A program made the translations under genes and the position numbers. A model generated the notes under the pieces. That model made no database searches. It was not told the DNA's origin and worked only from the letters and a program-made list of their open reading frames with translations. A stretch of DNA of 18,998 nucleotides from UBA2287 sp037442025 (GTDB lineage: Bacteria > Bacteroidota > Bacteroidia > Bacteroidales > Tenuifilaceae), in the NCBI GenBank assembly GCA_037442025.1, contig JBBIRB010000049.1:1-18998 (forward strand), read 5' to 3'. Positions 14,937 to 18,998 of this stretch are shown here, one piece after another (the stretch's first letter is position 1; each line of letters starts with the position of its first letter).

Positions 14937-14966
14937 AAGGGACAAATTATATTTGCCCCTTTTTTT
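14937..14966 (+). terminator. Terminator after the SPOR/EF-hand operon
   Basis: AAGGG (14937-14941) and CAAAT (14943-14947) pair with ATTTG (14951-14955) and CCCTT (14957-14961) around a TAT loop with one A-C mismatch, followed by a T-run to 14966. It overlaps the last bases of the convergent uvrA. In the minus direction the trailing T-run is weak, so it mainly serves the plus-strand operon. Confidence 0.8.
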
Positions 14967-17820
14967 ATCCCATTTGGGGTGGTTTCCGATGTATGTGTCG
15001 TTTGAGGAATTGGGCAGTATGGTTGCTTTTCTGCTGCATTACAAACTCGGGGGTTCCTTCGCAAAGAACGTATCCCCCCTGTTCGCCCCCTTCGGGTCCT
15101 AAATCGATAATGTGGTCGGCCACTTTTATAACATCGAGGTTGTGCTCAATAACTATAACTGTGTTGTTTCTATCTACCAGGCGGTTTAGCACTTCAAGCA
15201 GTACACGAACATCTTCAAAGTGTAAGCCGGTTGTTGGCTCATCGAGAATGTAAAGGGTTTTACCAGTATCGCGCTTTGCTAGCTCCGCGGCTAACTTAAC
15301 CCTTTGGCTTTCACCGCCCGAAAGGGTGGTTGATGGTTGGCCCAGGGTTATGTAACCTAAACCCACATCCTGCAGGGTTTTTATTTTATGATGGATGCTG
15401 GGGATGCTTTCGAAAAAGGTAACAGCCTCGGTTATGCTCATGTTCAACACGTCGGAAATACTTTTTCCTTTAAATCGCACCTCAAGAGTTTCTCTGTTGT
15501 ATCGTTTCCCGTTGCAATCCTTACAGGTAATGTAAACATCCGGAAGAAAATTCATTTCGATGGTTTGTACGCCAGCGCCCTTACATGTTTCGCAACGGCC
15601 ACCCTTAACGTTAAAGCTGAACCTTCCGGCTTTAAAACCTCGAATTTTTGCATCGGGGGTTATTTCGAAAAGTTTTCGGATGTCGGTGAAAACACCTGTG
15701 TAGGTTGCAGGATTCGAACGGGGTGTTCGCCCAAGAGGCGATTGGTCAACTTCCACAACCTTGTCGATATTGTCGAGCCCTTCAATTCTTTCGTGGGCCA
15801 TTGGTTCGTCGAGCGAGCGATGTAGCTTGCGCGACAATGCTGGTAGTAATGTTTCGCTTATAAGCGTTGATTTTCCGCTTCCCGATACGCCTGTAACGCA
15901 AATGAATTTCCCAAGAGGGAAGCTAACAGAAATGTTTTTGAGGTTGTTGCCCGACGCATTAATAACGCTTATTTTTTTCCCTGTTCCTTCGCGACGTTTT
16001 TCGGGTAGAGGAATCTCGAGTTTGTGGCTTAGGTATTGGGCAGTTAGAGATTCCGAATGCGCAATTTGAAGGGGAGTACCTTGTGAAACTATTTTGCCTC
16101 CCAGCCTGCCTGCTCTTGGGCCAATATCGATAACATGGTCGGCGCTGAGTATCATTTCTTCATCGTGCTCAACCACAATAACCGAGTTGCCAGTATCGCG
16201 GAGCTTGCGGAGCGATTCGATGAGCCTTATATTATCGCGCTGATGAAGCCCAATACTAGGCTCATCGAGGATGTAAAGAACATTTACGAGCTTTGAACCA
16301 ATTTGAGTGGCCAGCCGAATGCGCTGACTTTCACCTCCCGAAAGCGATGCTGAACTGCGACTCAAACTCAGATAACCTAAACCCACATCGATTAAAAAAT
16401 CCAAACGTTCCTTAATCTCTTTAATTATCTCAAAAGCAATGGTGCGCTGCCTTTCACTCATTTGTTGGTCAATCCCTTCGAACCACTCCCTTAGCGTTTG
16501 AATATCGAATTGCGAGAGTTCAGCAATATTCTTCCCTCCAATTCGGAACCATAGTGCTTCGGATTTAATACGGCTTCCGTTACAGTTAGGGCATGTAACA
16601 TGCTTAATAAACTGCTGTGCCCATTTGCTGCCCTTTCCACTGGCATCGTCGTTTTGCTGGTTGTATATGTAGTTTATTACACCTTCGAAACTCAAGAAGT
16701 AGCTGGTTCGAACCCCAATTCCGGTTTGTTTCAATGCGAACTGCTCCTCCGAGCCATAGAGAATGGTGTTAAGAGCTTCCTTAGGTATATCCTCTATGGG
16801 GTCGGATAAGGAAAACCCGTATTTGCTGGCAATGGCATCGAGCTGCCAAAAAATAAGGCTGCTTTTGTAGGGCCCAAGGGGTTCAATCCCTCCCTTTTTA
16901 ATGCTGCTTTTTGGGTTGGGAATTATTCGTTTAATATCGGCTTCGGCTACAGTACCCAGTCCGTTGCAATGGGGGCATGCTCCATGGGGCGAGTTGAATG
17001 AGAAGGAGTGAGGTGCCGGTTCGTCGTACGAAATTCCGGTTGATGGGCACATGAGGTTGCGGCTGAAATAGCGAGTCTCGTTGTTCTCAATATTTAGAAC
17101 CAGTATGGTGCCTTTCCCTTGGTTCATGGCTGTTTGCAACGATTCGCTAAGCCTTTTCCGCATATCCTCTTCGGCCCTAAGTTTGTCAATTACCAACTCA
17201 ATGGTGTGCGATTTGTAGCGGTCCAGCTTCATGTCGCGCTTCATTTCAACTATTTCACCATTAATACGGCAATGTATGTATCCCTTTTTACGCAACTGTT
17301 CAAATAGTTCGCGGTAATGCCCCTTTCGGCCTTTAACAATGGGAGCCAATATGACCAATTTGCGATTAGCAAATTTGGAAAGGATAAGTTCAATGATTTG
17401 CTGGTCGTTGTATCGAACCATTTCCTCGCCCGTATTATGTGAGAAAGCAACAGATGCTCGAGCAAACAGTAGACGAAGAAAATCGTATATTTCAGTAATA
17501 GTACCTACAGTGGAGCGAGGGTTGCGAACGGTTGTTTTTTGTTCTATGGAAATTACAGGGCTTAATCCATCAATTTTATCAACATCGGGTCTTTCGAGGG
17601 TTCCTAAGAACTGGCGCGCGTAGGCTGAAAAGGTTTCAATATAGCGACGCTGCCCTTCTGCATAAATAGTGTCGAATGCCAACGACGATTTTCCGCTTCC
17701 GCTTAAACCTGTTATAACCGTTAGTTTGTAGCGAGGTATTTTTACGTCTACATTTTTTAGGTTGTGTACTCTGGCACCCTGAACGTCAATTTCGAGGGAT
17801 TCGCCTTCCATTCTGTTCAT
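14965..17820 (-). CDS. uvrA: Excinuclease ABC subunit A
   Basis: A 951-residue UvrA, the damage-recognition ATPase of nucleotide excision repair; it dimerises, loads UvrB on lesions and then leaves. There are two ABC modules. NBD1: Walker A GLSGSGKSS (38-46), signature LSGGE (493-497), Walker B YILDEPS (516-522). NBD2: Walker A GVSGSGKST (644-652), signature LSGGE (833-837), Walker B YILDEPT. The UvrB-binding insertion (about 125-250) is present, so this is UvrA1 and not a UvrA2 paralogue. Zinc sites: C410/C413 (CPNCNG) and the essential C743-x2-C746-x19-C766-x2-C769 are intact. The first finger reads C258-P-S-T261 ... C282-x2-C285, so one expected Cys is Thr. Start 17820 is used; an ATG three codons on is also possible. 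It lies 10 bases after the transglycosylase gene and is probably co-transcribed. Confidence 0.98.
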   Translation of the reverse strand: MNRMEGESLEIDVQGARVHNLKNVDVKIPRYKLTVITGLSGSGKSSLAFDTIYAEGQRRYIETFSAYARQFLGTLERPDVDKIDGLSPVISIEQKTTVRNPRSTVGTITEIYDFLRLLFARASVAFSHNTGEEMVRYNDQQIIELILSKFANRKLVILAPIVKGRKGHYRELFEQLRKKGYIHCRINGEIVEMKRDMKLDRYKSHTIELVIDKLRAEEDMRKRLSESLQTAMNQGKGTILVLNIENNETRYFSRNLMCPSTGISYDEPAPHSFSFNSPHGACPHCNGLGTVAEADIKRIIPNPKSSIKKGGIEPLGPYKSSLIFWQLDAIASKYGFSLSDPIEDIPKEALNTILYGSEEQFALKQTGIGVRTSYFLSFEGVINYIYNQQNDDASGKGSKWAQQFIKHVTCPNCNGSRIKSEALWFRIGGKNIAELSQFDIQTLREWFEGIDQQMSERQRTIAFEIIKEIKERLDFLIDVGLGYLSLSRSSASLSGGESQRIRLATQIGSKLVNVLYILDEPSIGLHQRDNIRLIESLRKLRDTGNSVIVVEHDEEMILSADHVIDIGPRAGRLGGKIVSQGTPLQIAHSESLTAQYLSHKLEIPLPEKRREGTGKKISVINASGNNLKNISVSFPLGKFICVTGVSGSGKSTLISETLLPALSRKLHRSLDEPMAHERIEGLDNIDKVVEVDQSPLGRTPRSNPATYTGVFTDIRKLFEITPDAKIRGFKAGRFSFNVKGGRCETCKGAGVQTIEMNFLPDVYITCKDCNGKRYNRETLEVRFKGKSISDVLNMSITEAVTFFESIPSIHHKIKTLQDVGLGYITLGQPSTTLSGGESQRVKLAAELAKRDTGKTLYILDEPTTGLHFEDVRVLLEVLNRLVDRNNTVIVIEHNLDVIKVADHIIDLGPEGGEQGGYVLCEGTPEFVMQQKSNHTAQFLKRHIHRKPPQMG

Positions 17821-17830
17821 GTTATGAAAA

Positions 17831-18805
17831 CTATTGGTAAACCCCTTCTCTAAAGCCTTGGGTTGGGATTTTTATGAAGTAGGTTTTGCCAGCCCGGGCA
17901 GGAAGGTAATTCTCTCTGAGCCAAGGGTTGAGTTGCTTAATCATTTTATAGCTGGTTCCGTGTTTCTCGGCAAATTTGCCAATACTCGTAATGGTGGTGT
18001 CTACCTTTACCTGAAAAAAATCGATGGGTGGATACAAATCATCCTTTTCGAGGAAAAAACCGTAGGCTCTGGGATTTTCGAATATGGTTTTAAGCGCCAA
18101 TATTCGAAAAACGTATCGCTCAGTCTCTTCGCCAAAAACCATATCGTAGTAGTTATTGTTAAGTTGTCGGTCCATTTGGCGATTTATGCCATTGCGTCCG
18201 AAGTTATAAGAAGCAGCAGCCATGGTCCAATTACCATACTGAGCGAAACTTTTATGAAGAAATGCGCAGGCTGCATAGGTCGATTTTTCTATATGGTACC
18301 TTTCGTCTACCTCTTTAGAAATTTCAAGTTTTAATTCGCGGCCAGTGCCCTCGAGGATTTGCCAAAAACCTACAGCCTTGGCAGGTGAAACCGATTGAGT
18401 AAGGGAACTTTCAGCTACAGCCAGATACTTAAAGTCGTCGGGGATACCCATTTCGCGAAGAATGGGCTCGATGATAGGAAAGAACCTGTTGGCTCTTTTT
18501 AAAAGCAAAACAGTTTGTGAATGCCAGTAAGTATTCACTTGCAGTTCCCTGTCGAGGCTTTCCCTAACATCGAACAAGCGCAGGGGCACTTCTTCGCCGG
18601 CAAATGTAAGTTTTTCAGGAATGGGTACTTGGTAAACTGCATTAAGTATGCGTAAACTATCGGGTATCTGTCTTTTACCAATAGATGCACCCGAACAGCC
18701 ATGTTGCCATGGGAACATGGCAACAAAAAAACCTATAATTATTAGAAAAAGCGAAAACATATATACAGCAACGGGGCGCACACCCTTTAAGCTAGTTCTT
18801 CTCAT
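17831..18805 (-). CDS. Membrane-anchored lytic transglycosylase with LysM-like domain
   Basis: A 324-residue MltD-like enzyme of the SLT/GH23 family, which cleaves peptidoglycan glycan strands to 1,6-anhydro ends in the periplasm. Numbering from the chosen ATG: transmembrane or uncleaved signal segment 12-30; SLT domain about 110-245 with catalytic E132 in AVAESSL, AVGFWQI (144-150), and AAASYNFG (196-203); then a LysM-like segment (about 271-313, SIGKFAEKHGTSYKMIKQLNPWL) that should bind glycan. C37 follows WQHG, which is not a lipobox. The frame is open up to 18970, but the start at 18805 is preferred: the signal segment follows it directly, upstream residues look non-coding, and a good -7 element lies at 18841-18848. 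It is first in an operon with uvrA, a pairing with no clear functional link. Confidence 0.9.
   Translation of the reverse strand: MRRTSLKGVRPVAVYMFSLFLIIIGFFVAMFPWQHGCSGASIGKRQIPDSLRILNAVYQVPIPEKLTFAGEEVPLRLFDVRESLDRELQVNTYWHSQTVLLLKRANRFFPIIEPILREMGIPDDFKYLAVAESSLTQSVSPAKAVGFWQILEGTGRELKLEISKEVDERYHIEKSTYAACAFLHKSFAQYGNWTMAAASYNFGRNGINRQMDRQLNNNYYDMVFGEETERYVFRILALKTIFENPRAYGFFLEKDDLYPPIDFFQVKVDTTITSIGKFAEKHGTSYKMIKQLNPWLRENYLPARAGKTYFIKIPTQGFREGVYQ
18702..18725. repeat. Perfect 10-bp hairpin inside the transglycosylase gene
   Basis: TGTTGCCATG (18702-18711) and CATGGCAACA (18716-18725) are exact reverse complements around a four-base loop. In the message it covers codons 27-35 of the transglycosylase, at the end of the membrane segment. 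It is not followed by a T-run on the minus strand, so it is not a typical terminator. Confidence 0.6.
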
Positions 18806-18840
18806 TTTTGTAAAAAATGTTAGTATAACAAATAAAACAG

Positions 18841-18848
18841 CAAATATA
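18841..18848 (-). promoter_or_regulatory. -7 promoter element for transglycosylase-uvrA
   Basis: On the minus strand this reads TATATTTG, an exact TAnnTTTG match, 35 bases before the ATG at 18805. A clear -33 box is not visible. Transcription would start around 18835, which excludes use of the more distant start codon at 18970. Confidence 0.5.
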
Positions 18849-18998
18849 GCCCATTTGTTATGGTTGGGTGAATAAATTGGAAAACAAATTTTTAAACAAA
18901 TTGAAGTTTGATTTAACGACCTTGGACAATAAACTTTATTCTGAATCACTATTGTCCGATAAAAAATCATTGCTGGTTTTAGTGCTCAAGCCGCACAG

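Noticed and set aside
18806..18970. Extended N-terminus of the transglycosylase (start at 18970)
   Set aside because: The extra 55 residues look non-coding, include a second hydrophobic stretch before the real signal segment, and the likely promoter at 18841-18848 is downstream of that start.

Overview
The window looks like chromosomal DNA of a member of the Bacteroidota, probably a Bacteroidales/Marinilabiliales-like environmental species; the order is inference. Evidence: a secreted protein with PKD domains and a type IX secretion (T9SS) sorting tail, TAnnTTTG-type promoter elements, almost no Shine-Dalgarno sequences before starts, a UvrA with the degenerate first zinc finger I associate with this phylum, many proteins with signal peptides ending in xxA|Q, and short-unit and palindromic intergenic repeats. 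No rRNA, tRNA, CRISPR array, integrase or transposase was found.

Layout. 1-322 is a gene-free, palindrome-rich stretch with two terminators. 323-1393 (-) is an FMN-dependent nitronate monooxygenase/FabK-family oxidoreductase, divergent from 1625-2434 (+), an SAM methyltransferase resembling the mycobacterial Rv2952 family. 2435-3014 is a 580-base spacer with a CACAAAG-bounded repeat, then a clear promoter and two dyads. 3015-9095 (+) is a probable six-gene operon: TetR regulator, LolA-like periplasmic carrier, two FtsX/MacB/LolCE-type permeases, LolD/MacB-type ATPase and an outer-membrane beta-barrel. Four kinds of short tandem repeat sit between the second permease and the ATPase. 9110-11710 (-) is a two-gene operon (outer-membrane barrel, then a PKD/T9SS-tail protein) convergent with it. 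12021-14897 (+) is a two-gene operon: an envelope protein with a duplicated domain and a SPOR-like C-terminus, then a barrel protein with TSP3-like and EF-hand calcium motifs. A terminator separates it from the convergent pair uvrA (14965-17820, -) and a membrane-anchored lytic transglycosylase (17831-18805, -).

Working together. The 3015-9095 genes have the parts for moving a hydrophobic substrate from the inner to the outer membrane: an ATP-driven extractor (two permeases plus ATPase), a soluble LolA-fold carrier and an outer-membrane barrel, under a TetR repressor. This is the best candidate for a poorly described system. Its regulator is unusual in carrying a textbook EF-hand loop directly after the DNA-binding domain. 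A second EF-hand protein lies at 13413-14897. The two barrel-containing pairs (9110-11710 and 12021-14897) are envelope modules of unknown function.
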